The notes: generated from the letters alone by a model not told the origin. A stretch of 64,000 nt of DNA from PALSA-1296 sp038210275 (GCA_038210275.1 JBBQWV010000003.1:62001-126000), one strand, 5' to 3'. Counted from the stretch's first letter, positions 15,943 through 24,867 are shown. Numbers and translations are program-made.

Positions 15943-16938
15943 ATGACAACGTTACAAATGCCTGATCGCATTGAGCTTGAGGAATCGTCGAAGACGAAAA
16001 CATTTGGGCGCTTCATTGCTTCGCCACTTGAAGAAGGATACGGTACGACGCTTGGTAATTCAATGCGCCGCATTCTTCTTTCTTCTATTCCGGGAAGTGC
16101 ATTTACCAGCTTACGTATTGAAGGCGTGCAGCATGAATTCTCAATGGTTAAAGGCGTAACAGAAGATGTTGCCGAGATCATTTTGAATCTCAAAGGAGTT
16201 CGCATCAGTGCTGAACAAAATACTCCAACTAGGCTCTTGATCGATATCAAAGGACCAAAAGAATTCAAGGCAGGGGATATCCAACAATTTACAAGTGAGG
16301 TCGAGATCTTAAATCCCGATCATCACCTTCTCACGCTTGCAAAAGATGCACGTTTGCAGATGGATCTTGTTGTCGGTCACGGTCGCGGTTATGTACCTTC
16401 GGATGAGAATAAATCTGCCGATTCGCCGCTTGGCACAGTCGCTATTGATTCGATCTTTACACCAATCGTTAATGTCCGTTTCAGCGTTGAACCTACTCGT
16501 GTAGGTCAAAAGACAGATTACGAAAAACTGATTTTAGAAGTTGAAACTGACGGCTCGCTTAATCCGGAAGAAGCAATTACTCTTGCCGGACGTACTCTTC
16601 GAGATCACGTCAATCTCTTCGTTCGTTTTGGCGGACCAGAAGATGAAGCTCCACCGAAGCCGATCGCGGATACTGAGACAGAACGCATTCGTGCAGTTTT
16701 GAATACGCAGGTTGATACACTTCACCTTTCTGTTCGTTCACAGAATTGCTTACGTGCTGCGAATATCAAGAATATCGCTGAGCTCGTTCGTAAAGATGAA
16801 CGCGAACTTTTAACATTCCGTAATTTTGGACGTAAGTCTCTTGATGAGCTTGGTCGTTTAGTCGAGCAGCTCGGACTGAACTTCGGAATGGATGTTGACA
16901 AATATCTTGAGGGACAAGAGTCTGTCAGCAGTCGCTAA
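15943..16938 (+). CDS. rpoA: RNA polymerase subunit alpha
   Basis: Assembly platform of RNA polymerase. The 331 residues comprise an N-terminal dimerisation domain (FIASPLEEGYGTTLGNSMRRILLSSIPGSAFTSLRIEGVQHEFS) and a C-terminal HhH domain (about 250-320: LSVRSQNCLRAANIKNIAELVRKDERELLTFRNFGRKSLDEL) that contacts activators and UP elements. Length and position before rplQ are standard. Confidence 0.98.
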   Translation: MTTLQMPDRIELEESSKTKTFGRFIASPLEEGYGTTLGNSMRRILLSSIPGSAFTSLRIEGVQHEFSMVKGVTEDVAEIILNLKGVRISAEQNTPTRLLIDIKGPKEFKAGDIQQFTSEVEILNPDHHLLTLAKDARLQMDLVVGHGRGYVPSDENKSADSPLGTVAIDSIFTPIVNVRFSVEPTRVGQKTDYEKLILEVETDGSLNPEEAITLAGRTLRDHVNLFVRFGGPEDEAPPKPIADTETERIRAVLNTQVDTLHLSVRSQNCLRAANIKNIAELVRKDERELLTFRNFGRKSLDELGRLVEQLGLNFGMDVDKYLEGQESVSSR

Positions 16939-16970
16939 TTTTAGAAGAATACTTATTATAAAGAATTCCA

Positions 16971-17519
16971 ATGAGACACGGTAATAAAGGACGCAAATTA
17001 GGGCGTACATCAACCCATAGAAAAGCGACACTAAATGCGCTTGCTACTGCTCTTCTTCAACATAAGAAGATTAAAACGACAGTTGCAAAAGCGAAAGAAG
17101 CCCGCATCTATGTCGAGCCGCTTATCACGACTGCAAAGCGTTCACTTGCTTTGACAGGCGATGAGAAGTTGGTTTCGATTCAGAGGGTTCATGCTCGCAG
17201 ACAAGTTGGCAGATTCATTAAGGATAATGAAGTTCTTAAAACTCTTTTTACCGAGATCGCTCCGAAAGTTGCAAATCGTCCGGGAGGTTATACACGAGTC
17301 GTAAAACTTGGAAGACGTCTTGGCGATAGTGCTGAAATGGCGATCTTAGAACTCGTTGATTGGAATGAAAGCGGTTCGGCTCCGAAGCAGAAAGTCTCGA
17401 AGCCACGTCCAACAAGACGTAAAACACCGACGACTCCGAAGCCTATTACTGAAACTCCTGTCGGAGAAGTACCGGGCGCTGAAAATGCTGATGTAGCTGA
17501 TCTTCCTCCTCAGGAGTAA
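16971..17519 (+). CDS. rplQ: 50S ribosomal protein L17 with C-terminal extension
   Basis: Large-subunit protein near the tunnel exit and last gene of the superoperon. The conserved part is residues 1 to about 125 (MRHGNKGRKLGRTSTHRKATLNALATALLQHKKIKTT through RLGDSAEMAILELV). The remaining 55 residues are a proline-, threonine- and glutamate-rich tail, giving 182 residues against about 127 in E. coli. A terminator follows 23 bases after the stop. Confidence 0.97.
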   Translation: MRHGNKGRKLGRTSTHRKATLNALATALLQHKKIKTTVAKAKEARIYVEPLITTAKRSLALTGDEKLVSIQRVHARRQVGRFIKDNEVLKTLFTEIAPKVANRPGGYTRVVKLGRRLGDSAEMAILELVDWNESGSAPKQKVSKPRPTRRKTPTTPKPITETPVGEVPGAENADVADLPPQE

Positions 17520-17542
17520 AATCCGCTATGAGAATTTTCTCT

Positions 17543-17578
17543 AAACCCTAATATCAGAAATGGTATTAGGGTTTTTCA
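17543..17578 (+). terminator. Terminator closing the ribosomal superoperon
   Basis: An 11-bp perfect stem (17543-17553 with 17564-17574, arms AAACCCTAATA and TATTAGGGTTT) with a 10-base loop is followed by TTC after a T5 run that begins in the stem. It ends the rplQ transcript. The stop codon of the convergent pdxT overlaps its right edge, so it may also limit transcription from the other side. Confidence 0.8.
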
Positions 17579-18187
17579 TTTTATCATGCTCAAAAAATAT
17601 TGGTGGACTCTATCGTCCTCTGTGATCTCCGGATGAAATGCAGTTGCCAGTAAATTTCCTTCCTGTGCCATTACAAAACCTTCCTCAAGTTTGGATAGTA
17701 TTTTAACTTTTTTCCCGGCTTTGAGAAATAACGGCGCTCGAATAAAAATTCCAGGAAACGGTTCATCTCCTAAAATCGGAATCGAAAGAGAAATTTCAGA
17801 GCTTGCTTTTTGGGGACCAAATGCATTGCGGCGAACTGAAATATCCATCAATCCAATTCGTCCCTGCTTCGACCCCTCGATTTTTTTTGCTAAGAGAATA
17901 CTTCCCATACAAGTACCCCAAATTGGAAAACCTTCTTTACCTATTTTCGTGATAGCATCAAAGATTGGAAGTCTATCCGGTGTTGAAGATTTCAACTCAC
18001 TTGTTACCGCTTCAAGTTTTGCAATCGTAGTTGATTCGCCACCGGGAATAATGAGTCCATCGAGAGTATCCAATTCATCGGCGCGGCGAATCTCTGTTAC
18101 TATGCAGCCTAGATCGCGGAGCTTTTGGATATGCTCAGCAAAATCGCCTTGTAGGGCGAGGACTCCGATATGGAGATTCTTCTTCAA
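17576..18187 (-). CDS. pdxT: Pyridoxal 5'-phosphate synthase glutaminase subunit PdxT
   Basis: Class I glutamine amidotransferase that supplies ammonia to PdxS for DXP-independent vitamin B6 synthesis. The 203 residues contain the GGES motif (49-52), the catalytic cysteine Cys93 in WGTCMGS, and the His185-x-Glu187 pair in FHPEIT. It starts 2 bases after the pdxS stop, so the two subunits are one transcript. Confidence 0.97.
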   Translation of the reverse strand: MKKNLHIGVLALQGDFAEHIQKLRDLGCIVTEIRRADELDTLDGLIIPGGESTTIAKLEAVTSELKSSTPDRLPIFDAITKIGKEGFPIWGTCMGSILLAKKIEGSKQGRIGLMDISVRRNAFGPQKASSEISLSIPILGDEPFPGIFIRAPLFLKAGKKVKILSKLEEGFVMAQEGNLLATAFHPEITEDDRVHQYFLSMIK

Positions 18188-18189
18188 TT

Positions 18190-19125
18190 TTAGATGCCTC
18201 TTACTGCGAGAAGTTCGGATTCCAAAAGCGATTTTGCCGATCTGCCAACCATTGAATCACCTAATCCGCGGCTGACTTCTGCGAGAATTGCAGCATCTTT
18301 GAAATACGTCGTTGCTTTGACAATCGCTGCTGCTCTTTTTGCCGGATCGGATGATTTGAAAATTCCGCTTCCAACGAAGACTCCATCAACTCCGAGCTGC
18401 ATCATTAATGCCGCATCGGCTGGTGTTGCGATTCCGCCAGCTGCGAAATTCACCACGGGGAGTTTTCCGGCATCGGCAACTTCGTTGACTAAATCTATCG
18501 GAGCGCCGATCTCTTTGGCAAATGAATATCGTTCGTCTCGTGAAAGAGATTGCAATCTGCGAATTGCTCCGAAGATGGCTCGTGCATGACGAACCGCTTC
18601 GACGACATCGCCGGTTCCAGCTTCGCCTTTAGTGCGGATCATCGCCGCGCCTTCGGAGATTCGACGAAGGGCTTCACCAAGATTTCTTGCGCCGCAGACA
18701 AAGGGGATGACAAATTTATTTTTATCAATATGGTTTTCTTCATCTGCCATTGTCAACACTTCGCTTTCATCGACGCAGTCAACGCCGAGTTCTTCCAAAA
18801 TCTGTGCTTCGACGAAATGCCCGATACGGGCTTTTGCCATGACGGGAATCGAGACCGCTTTAATAATATCAATGATAAGCTGTGGATCTGACATTCGGGC
18901 AACGCCGCCATCCTTGCGTATATCCGAAGGGACTCGTTCAAGCGCCATCACAGCACAGGCTCCGGCATCTTCGGCGATCTTTGCTTGCTCGGCATTGACA
19001 ACATCCATAATGACTCCGCCTTTTAGCATAGCAGGAAGGGCGCGTTTTAGGGCAACTGTTCCGATCTTTGCTTCAAGTAAGGCTTTATCGGACTCTCCGT
19101 TTGATGATGATTTAGCTTTTGACAT
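18190..19125 (-). CDS. pdxS: Pyridoxal 5'-phosphate synthase lyase subunit PdxS
   Basis: Condenses ribose 5-phosphate, glyceraldehyde 3-phosphate and ammonia into PLP. The 311-residue TIM-barrel protein contains GGVIMDVVNAEQAKIAEDAGACAVMALERVPSDIR and the active-site lysine Lys98 in VMAKARIGHF. The extra N-terminal 15 residues (MSKAKSSSNGESDKA) are not part of the conserved barrel. It leads the pdxST operon and is divergent from the LysR-type gene. Confidence 0.97.
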   Translation of the reverse strand: MSKAKSSSNGESDKALLEAKIGTVALKRALPAMLKGGVIMDVVNAEQAKIAEDAGACAVMALERVPSDIRKDGGVARMSDPQLIIDIIKAVSIPVMAKARIGHFVEAQILEELGVDCVDESEVLTMADEENHIDKNKFVIPFVCGARNLGEALRRISEGAAMIRTKGEAGTGDVVEAVRHARAIFGAIRRLQSLSRDERYSFAKEIGAPIDLVNEVADAGKLPVVNFAAGGIATPADAALMMQLGVDGVFVGSGIFKSSDPAKRAAAIVKATTYFKDAAILAEVSRGLGDSMVGRSAKSLLESELLAVRGI

Positions 19126-19243
19126 TTATTTAAGATTTTGTGAATTTGAGTTTATAAAACGATGTTGTACTAATATAAATTATATTAATTCTTCTAAAAG
19201 TAAATATAAGTAAAAGTAATAAAGATTATGTTAACCTTACCGA

Positions 19244-19280
19244 AGTGTGAGATCCTTCACTTCATTCAGAATGACACACT
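19244..19280. repeat. Short REP-like element
   Basis: 37 bases with inverted ends AGTGTG (19244-19249) and CACACT (19275-19280). On the minus strand it reads GTGTCATTCTGAATGAAG..., a layout related to the GTGTCATTGCGAG elements at 38830-38872 and 43921-44046. It lies in the pdxS/LysR divergent spacer. Confidence 0.45.
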
Positions 19281-19291
19281 AAACTAAAACT

Positions 19292-20194
19292 ATGGAAATC
19301 CAACAAGCGAAAGTCATCGTTGCCATCGTTCAAGAATCCAGCATGGTTGGTGCTGCTGAACGGCTTGGTGTGACTCAGCCGGCGATCAGCTCGGCGCTTG
19401 GGCAATTCGAGAAAGAAATTGGTGTCCTGCTCTTTCATCGTTCCAGAAAAGGATTGCAGTTAACTGAAAGAGGGAAGTCCTTGATTCCATCAATTCGTAA
19501 GTTTCTTGAATCGGAAAAAGAAATTCTATCACTCTTCAACATTCAAAGTTCATCGCAAGGCGTTCTTCGCATTGCAGGCAGACAGGGATTCATGGAAGAT
19601 GTTTTTCCACTGCTCTTGGATGAACTTCGGAAAAAATATCCGGGCATTACCGTTGAATCAGCCATGAGCGGTAGTCAAAGTGAAGTGATCGAAGCTTTGC
19701 AATCGGGCAGAGCAGATATTGTCTTTGCTCCGAGTCCTCGGATAAAATCCCTCGCTGCAGAAATTTTTCATCATGATCCTATTCGTCTTGCAGTCTCGAA
19801 GAAGAATCCTCTTACAAAAAAAAGGATCATCTCAAAATCTGATCTTGCCGAATTATCCTATTGCCTTCCGACAAAAAACGACAGACTTCGTCAGCCTATT
19901 GAAAGATTTTTGCGGCAGATCGTAAAATCGCCGAAGATCATGACGGAGACGAATGATTATACGCTAATGCGTAATATCATCGCCACCGGTGCTTGTGCCG
20001 GATTTATCTATGGTCACATGCTTTGTAATCCTGAAGCGAGAAATACGCTGAAACCCCTGCGCATAAAACAGCTCGACATTTGGCGCGACCTTACACTTCT
20101 TTATCGTCGTGATGATCTTCCGCCACATGGAATAACTGCTAAAGACCTGCTCATCAAGGAATCTGCAAGATTGCTTCTGAAATATGTTAAGTAA
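19292..20194 (+). CDS. LysR-family transcriptional regulator
   Basis: The N-terminal 60 residues are a classic LysR winged helix-turn-helix (AAERLGVTQPAISSALGQFEKEIGVLLFHRSRKGLQLTERG). The rest is a periplasmic-binding-protein-like effector domain, giving 300 residues, the normal length. It is divergent from pdxS, which often indicates a shared regulatory region, but known regulators of pdxST are mostly MocR/PdxR-type, so its target and ligand are unknown. Confidence 0.9.
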   Translation: MEIQQAKVIVAIVQESSMVGAAERLGVTQPAISSALGQFEKEIGVLLFHRSRKGLQLTERGKSLIPSIRKFLESEKEILSLFNIQSSSQGVLRIAGRQGFMEDVFPLLLDELRKKYPGITVESAMSGSQSEVIEALQSGRADIVFAPSPRIKSLAAEIFHHDPIRLAVSKKNPLTKKRIISKSDLAELSYCLPTKNDRLRQPIERFLRQIVKSPKIMTETNDYTLMRNIIATGACAGFIYGHMLCNPEARNTLKPLRIKQLDIWRDLTLLYRRDDLPPHGITAKDLLIKESARLLLKYVK

Positions 20195-20481
20195 AATTAC
20201 GATCATCTCCACTCATAACTCATTGAATTTATTAAATAAGTATTTGTGCACTTCGCTCGGAGGGTATGGCATCTTTCATGCCACCATAGACCAGCGGCTC
20301 AGCCTTCGGAGTTCTCGTTTGCTCATCTTCGGCTACTTCTAATTCAGTGATGAATGCAAGCGGAACAATATAGCAGGGTATTTGTTGCCAAGCTACCACT
20401 TACACTGACTTTACATCAGTGAATCCGTGTGTCCGAAATATTTTTCGGCTCTGTTAACCTTCACTTTTATTTCAACCAAAA
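20195..20481. other. Intergenic region before the lipoprotein gene
   Basis: No gene is seen. Two small inverted repeats occur near the right end: CACTGA/TCAGTG (around 20402-20425) and CCGAAA/TTTCGG (around 20434-20449). Neither is followed by a T-run. A promoter for the downstream lipoprotein gene is expected here but was not identified. Confidence 0.35.
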
Positions 20482-21591
20482 ATGAAAACCTCAGTATTTT
20501 CTGCTATTGCCTTGTGCATGATGGGGACTTCGGTCATATTCGTATCCAACTCGTGCTCGAAAAAAACTGACGTTGTTGCTGCCTGTGTCCCGACCGTAGT
20601 AGAAGTTGGCGCAGAAATAGCTACTGCAACCACTTGGGATGCCTGCCACATTTATCACATTACAAATTTGCAGGTGAATGTCAATGCACCCCTTACAATC
20701 GAAGCCGGAGCTGTAATCAAGTTCGATAAAGATGCAGGCATAATAGCAGCATCAGGGACGATCACGGCAAACGGCACTCCTTCAAAGCCTGTTATTTTTA
20801 CTTCATGGAAGGATGATACGTTTGGAGGAGATAACAATGGCGATGGCAATGCGACCAAGCCACAAAAAGCGGACTGGCATTGGATCTCTTTTGGTAAATC
20901 TTCGGGCAACACACTTAATTATTGCAAAATACTTTATGCAGGAAGCGGAAGCGTCGATGTCGAACGTGCGCTGAATATGGGAGACGGAGCCAATAATTTA
21001 ATTACCAATTCTGTCATTGCTCATACTGCCGGAGGTGCTACACAAAGTTCTGCAGCGCTGGATATGGCGCGCTGTCCGCATAGCTGCACTGCAACCAGTA
21101 ATACTTTTTTTGATAACGGTCATCCGGTGATCATCGGAGTTGCATCGGACTTTGATAACAGCAATGTATTCCATAATCCCGATAATATATCTCAAACAAA
21201 TCTCTGCAATGGGATTTTTGTGGATTGTGTGGATGTAACTGCTGCGAATGCAACATGGAGCAATACGGAAGCGGCATATGTGCTCGGAGGTTGGAGCGGC
21301 AATAGTTGGTATATGCCAACCACAGTAACACGTACACTTGGCGATAATGTCGTACTGAAATTTCATTCGGGCACATCTGTTGGTTTTTCACTCTATATAC
21401 CTGCCGGACTTTCACAACTGCTAAATTATAACGGAACAGGTGTGGAATTTACATCTTATGAAGACGACAGCCGCAAAGGAGATACAAATGGTGATGGCGT
21501 TTCTTCCGGTACAGTGGGCTCATGGGAAGGTATTGAAACTGCTGGACCCACCTGGTATAAATGGTCTAATATTCATTACGCTGCACATTAA
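20482..21591 (+). CDS. Putative surface lipoprotein with beta-helix-like repeats
   Basis: 369 residues. The N-terminus is a signal peptide ending in SNSCSKK, a lipoprotein-type cleavage site of the relaxed Bacteroidota kind. The body contains LTIEAGAVIKFDKDAGIIAASG and similar strands typical of right-handed parallel beta-helix proteins. Two related segments, FTSWKDDTFGGDNNGDGN and FTSYEDDSRKGDTNGDGV, each carry a DxNGDG calcium-loop-like motif, which suggests an internal duplication; the second unit stops soon after this motif, so the protein may be shortened. No enzymatic function can be assigned. It stands alone between the regulator and the ExbB cluster. Confidence 0.75.
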   Translation: MKTSVFSAIALCMMGTSVIFVSNSCSKKTDVVAACVPTVVEVGAEIATATTWDACHIYHITNLQVNVNAPLTIEAGAVIKFDKDAGIIAASGTITANGTPSKPVIFTSWKDDTFGGDNNGDGNATKPQKADWHWISFGKSSGNTLNYCKILYAGSGSVDVERALNMGDGANNLITNSVIAHTAGGATQSSAALDMARCPHSCTATSNTFFDNGHPVIIGVASDFDNSNVFHNPDNISQTNLCNGIFVDCVDVTAANATWSNTEAAYVLGGWSGNSWYMPTTVTRTLGDNVVLKFHSGTSVGFSLYIPAGLSQLLNYNGTGVEFTSYEDDSRKGDTNGDGVSSGTVGSWEGIETAGPTWYKWSNIHYAAH

Positions 21592-22080
21592 ATTCTATCA
21601 TATTCTTGATTGCCCGAATCGGAGGGGTACTCGTTTTGTAAAATACAGCATAAAGACCTTTGCCTTATAGTTGCTCAAGAGGACTCAAGGTACTTTTGAT
21701 AATGGTTGCTACAAACAGGGCAGTCAAACAGTGCCGATGACTCGAGGGGAAAGTGTAGTTAATTTCTTCAGGTTTTTTTCTATTTTGCCACCCTCGTTTG
21801 ATCACTTCTGCATTGCCGGCATTTTGACTTTTCGTGTTGTACTAATGGAATGGATGCTAAGATACTAAATATCACAACTCCAACTCCTAGTGATTTCTTC
21901 GGAATTCCCTCTTAAAATCCCGAAAGTGTATAAAAATACTGTTAATTCTCATTATTTAATGTGATTTCGGGGGAGTAGGGGAAACCCATGCCGTATATTT
22001 GTGTTTTATGGATGCGCAAAATATTTTGTAAAGTTTTTTATCACTCTGTTTTTCATTTTTATTTAACTTAGGACTATCTT
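21592..22080. other. Intergenic region upstream of the ExbB-TonB cluster
   Basis: 489 bases with no supportable gene; small frames have no recognisable composition. The only feature I can point to is a possible promoter -7 element near the right end (21994-22001). Confidence 0.5.
21994..22001 (+). promoter_or_regulatory. Possible Bacteroidota-type promoter -7 element
   Basis: TATATTTG matches the TAnnTTTG -7 consensus of the Bacteroidota primary sigma factor. It would start transcription near 22008, about 73 bases before exbB. No good TTTG -33 element is present at the right distance, so this is tentative. Confidence 0.4.
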
Positions 22081-22881
22081 ATGAAAAAGAACTCCACCTT
22101 TGTGGCGATCGTGATCGTTTCATCATTCGTGATCGGATACTTGCTCTGGGAATTTGTTCTCGGAAACCCCAGCAATTTCAAAGATCCACTAACTCGCAAA
22201 TCACCACCTGCTGAAAGTATTCTCGGCTTGATGTATGTCGGTGGATTTCTTGTACCTGTCCTTCTGGGTCTTTCGCTGATGATCTTTACTTTTATTGGCG
22301 AACGCCTGATGAGCCTTTCGAAGGCAAAAGGAAAGAAAGATCTTACGGTACTTCTTCCTCAGATCGAGAAACTTCTTAATGAAGGGAATCTTGATGCAGT
22401 AATGGCTCTTTGTAATGAGCAGAAGGGAACAGTGGCAAATATCATTCGTGCCGGTATCGCCAGGTTTAAGGAAGTGCAATTCAATAACGAACTTTCTGCC
22501 GAACAGAAATCCGAAGAAGTGAAGAAGACGATTGAAGAAGTGACGATGCTCGAGACTCCGCTCTTAGAACAAAACTTAGTTATCCTTTCGACGATCGCTT
22601 CTATTGCAACGATGGTCGGACTTCTCGGAACGGTATTTGGAATGATACGCTCATTCAAAGCTCTCGGCGAAGGTGGCGCAGGTTCAAGTGCAACAGCACT
22701 TTCTGTCGGTATTTCGGAAGCTCTTATTAATACAGCTCTCGGAATCGGCGGTGCTATTATCGCTATCGTTGCGTATAACTTCTTTACCAACAAGGTTGAC
22801 AAGTTTACGTACTTGATTGACGAGGCATCGCTTAATTTGCTTGAGACGATCAAAGTCCGTTTCCTTGCGAAAAAAGCGTAA
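22081..22881 (+). CDS. exbB: MotA/TolQ/ExbB-family proton channel protein
   Basis: Inner-membrane proton channel subunit that energises TonB. The 266 residues have an N-terminal membrane anchor (about 8-28), a second segment near 50-75 (MYVGGFLVPVLLGLSLMIFTFIGER), a cytoplasmic helical region, and the paired C-terminal membrane helices with ASIATMVGLLGTVFGMIRSFKAL and SEALINTALGIGGAIIAIVAYNFF, which is the family signature. It leads a run of five same-strand genes. Confidence 0.93.
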   Translation: MKKNSTFVAIVIVSSFVIGYLLWEFVLGNPSNFKDPLTRKSPPAESILGLMYVGGFLVPVLLGLSLMIFTFIGERLMSLSKAKGKKDLTVLLPQIEKLLNEGNLDAVMALCNEQKGTVANIIRAGIARFKEVQFNNELSAEQKSEEVKKTIEEVTMLETPLLEQNLVILSTIASIATMVGLLGTVFGMIRSFKALGEGGAGSSATALSVGISEALINTALGIGGAIIAIVAYNFFTNKVDKFTYLIDEASLNLLETIKVRFLAKKA

Positions 22882-22899
22882 GCAAAAATATAATTTCCA

Positions 22900-23442
22900 A
22901 TGCCAAAAGCAAAATTAAAACGTCACGGCTTTCGGATCGATATGACTCCGATGGTTGATGTCGGCTTTCTGCTCTTGACCTTCTTCATGCTGACTGCGAA
23001 ATTCAAATCGCAGAAAGATAATGTAGAGATCAAGCTTCCGGTTGCGCAAGCTGATACGGCAAAGTTGCCGGATGTGAATATCGTTGTTCTCACCATTGGG
23101 CTTACTCAAGTTCCTGCCGGTGAGACACCCGATACACTCATCTATTTCAGCGTTGCTACCGATAAAGATCGCCCGGCTATCTATAAGCCTCTTGCACTGA
23201 AGAATCCTAAGACAGATGCTCTTCTTGAAGATGCGGAACTGATGAAGATGCAGCAAGTCACGGTAAAGAAATCGGAACTTGACGCAGTAGTGAAGGCGGC
23301 GCGTTGGCAAAATCAATCGTTGCGATATGCCATTAATGCCGATAAGCGGCTGAACTATGGCTACATTGATGATGTGATGCGAACACTCCAAAAGAACGGA
23401 GCGACGAGATTTAATCTTGTGACAATGACGCAAGGGTTATAA
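22900..23442 (+). CDS. exbD: ExbD/TolR-family biopolymer transport protein (first copy)
   Basis: Single-pass inner-membrane partner of ExbB. The 180 residues have the RIDMTPMVDVGFLLLTFFMLT helix near residues 11-32 with the functional aspartate of the family (MVDV), followed by a periplasmic domain. It is longer than E. coli ExbD because of an inserted segment in the periplasmic part. It starts 18 bases after exbB. Confidence 0.92.
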   Translation: MPKAKLKRHGFRIDMTPMVDVGFLLLTFFMLTAKFKSQKDNVEIKLPVAQADTAKLPDVNIVVLTIGLTQVPAGETPDTLIYFSVATDKDRPAIYKPLALKNPKTDALLEDAELMKMQQVTVKKSELDAVVKAARWQNQSLRYAINADKRLNYGYIDDVMRTLQKNGATRFNLVTMTQGL

Positions 23443-23497
23443 CATTTTTTTAGTGACACGGACTTTAGCCCGTTCCACTAAGCTAAAAGGAGAAATT

Positions 23498-23998
23498 ATG
23501 TCAGAAATGGTAGAAGCCGGCGGAAGCGGCAAAAAAGGAAAAAAATCGAAAAAGCGAGTTGGAGTGCGTATGGATATGACGCCCATGGTGGACGTTGCAT
23601 TCTTGCTACTTACATTCTTCATGCTTTCGACGACTCTGAGCACTCCGCAGGTAATGGAAATTTCGCTTCCACCCGATAGCAAGGTGAAGATAGACGTTGC
23701 AGAGTCAAATCTGCTAACGCTTCGCGTTCGTAATGATGAAGCCGTTTTTTGGAATAAGGGTAAGGATGCTCCGCAGAAGATCACCTCTGCTGATGTACCA
23801 AGGATTTTAGAGCAGAGACTTCGCGAGAATCCGAAGATTGCAACGCTTATCAAGATCGACCGTGAAGCAAAATATCAAAAGCTTGTTGATCTTATAGACG
23901 AACTCAATCTGATTCAGGGAAAGCTTGGTCAGACTGAGAAACGCTTCAGTATCGTGACGATGGACGCAGAAGATCATACGCTCATCGGAAACTTATAA
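23498..23998 (+). CDS. exbD: ExbD/TolR-family biopolymer transport protein (second copy)
   Basis: Second ExbD in the cluster, 166 residues. The ATG at 23498 is chosen because AAAGGAG precedes it at good spacing; the reading frame extends further upstream without a better start. The membrane helix reads MDMTPMVDVAFLLLTFFMLS and keeps the key aspartate. The N-terminus is rich in glycine and lysine (GGSGKKGKKSKKR). Two different ExbD proteins with one ExbB is a common arrangement in Bacteroidota. Confidence 0.92.
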   Translation: MSEMVEAGGSGKKGKKSKKRVGVRMDMTPMVDVAFLLLTFFMLSTTLSTPQVMEISLPPDSKVKIDVAESNLLTLRVRNDEAVFWNKGKDAPQKITSADVPRILEQRLRENPKIATLIKIDREAKYQKLVDLIDELNLIQGKLGQTEKRFSIVTMDAEDHTLIGNL

Positions 23999-24033
23999 CT
24001 CAATTCCGTGTATTGTATATATAGAGGTATAAT

Positions 24034-24804
24034 ATGTCATTAAGCAATCTTACACTCCAGGGAATGGAGCACTATGGCGGGATAGACATCAAGCGGAATG
24101 CCCAGAAAAGTACGTATATGGGATTTGCTTATTCTGTCGGTTTGCACGCACTGCTGATCCTTCTGTATGTCGGATGGACGTGGATCTCGACCGAAGATGA
24201 CAGCAAGATTCCGCATTTCCACCGCAAAATTTCCAGCCTTGCCGAGCTTGCTCCACCACCATCGACGTCTCAGGATATGGCAGCGCCGCCGCCATCTGCT
24301 CCGAGTTTAGATGTGGCGAAACCGACCTTTGGTATTCCTGTTCCGGTGCCTGACATCCAAGCTCCGAACCAGACAATGCCGACCAATGATATTCCGATGC
24401 CGACTGGCGAGGTGAATAACGGTCCTGCAAGCAGCGGTGGACCTCCGAGTAGCGGCACCGGTGACGCTCCAGCTGTCGTTCCGGAACCAGATAAAGCGCC
24501 AGCAGAAGATGAGTTTGTAGAATATACCGAAGAACCTAAACCAACGGCAAATATTCAGTCGCTCGTTGTTTACCCGGAAACAGCAAAGAAGGCTAATCTT
24601 GAGGGCAAGGTAACATTTTCGGCACTGATCGGAAAAGATGGAAGAGTTGAGAAAGTTAACATAGATAAAGCTGATTATGAAATGTTCAAACAGCCAGTTA
24701 TTGATGCTGTTACGAAGGTGCGCTTTACTCCTGCCAGACAGAACCAAACTCCTGTAAGAGTATGGTACACGCAGGTTATTAGCTTCAAACTTACCAGTCA
24801 TTAA
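24034..24804 (+). CDS. tonB: TonB-family energy transducer
   Basis: 256 residues. An N-terminal membrane helix (about 31-48, GFAYSVGLHALLILLYVGW) is followed by a proline-rich periplasmic spacer (about 70-165) and a C-terminal TonB domain with VVYPETAKKANLEGKVTFSALIGKDGRVEKV and PVIDAVTKVRFTPARQN. It presumably couples the ExbBD proton channel to outer-membrane receptors; no receptor gene is in the window. A terminator follows 19 bases after the stop. Confidence 0.93.
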   Translation: MSLSNLTLQGMEHYGGIDIKRNAQKSTYMGFAYSVGLHALLILLYVGWTWISTEDDSKIPHFHRKISSLAELAPPPSTSQDMAAPPPSAPSLDVAKPTFGIPVPVPDIQAPNQTMPTNDIPMPTGEVNNGPASSGGPPSSGTGDAPAVVPEPDKAPAEDEFVEYTEEPKPTANIQSLVVYPETAKKANLEGKVTFSALIGKDGRVEKVNIDKADYEMFKQPVIDAVTKVRFTPARQNQTPVRVWYTQVISFKLTSH

Positions 24805-24823
24805 AGAATTTCTAATTCACGTT

Positions 24824-24858
24824 GCGGATGCAATTCTTTGCATCCGCATTTTTTTTTC
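24824..24858 (+). terminator. Terminator after tonB
   Basis: A perfect 10-bp stem (24824-24833 with 24838-24847, arm GCGGATGCAA) with loop TTCT is followed by ATTTTTTTTTC. It ends the ExbB-TonB transcript. Its right arm overlaps the -33 element of the next promoter. Confidence 0.88.
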
Positions 24859-24867
24859 GTATTTTTG
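24837..24867 (+). promoter_or_regulatory. Bacteroidota-type promoter inside the terminator
   Basis: TTTG (24837-24840) and TATTTTTG (24860-24867) are separated by 19 bases, matching the TTTG-N19-TAnnTTTG pattern of the Bacteroidota primary sigma factor. Transcription would start near 24874, about 11 bases before the small membrane protein gene. The -33 element lies within the loop and right arm of the tonB terminator. Confidence 0.6.

Noticed and set aside
21440..21868. Two small plus-strand frames after the lipoprotein gene
   Set aside because: The first overlaps the lipoprotein in another frame; the second has no ribosome site or family, and its composition is not coding-like.
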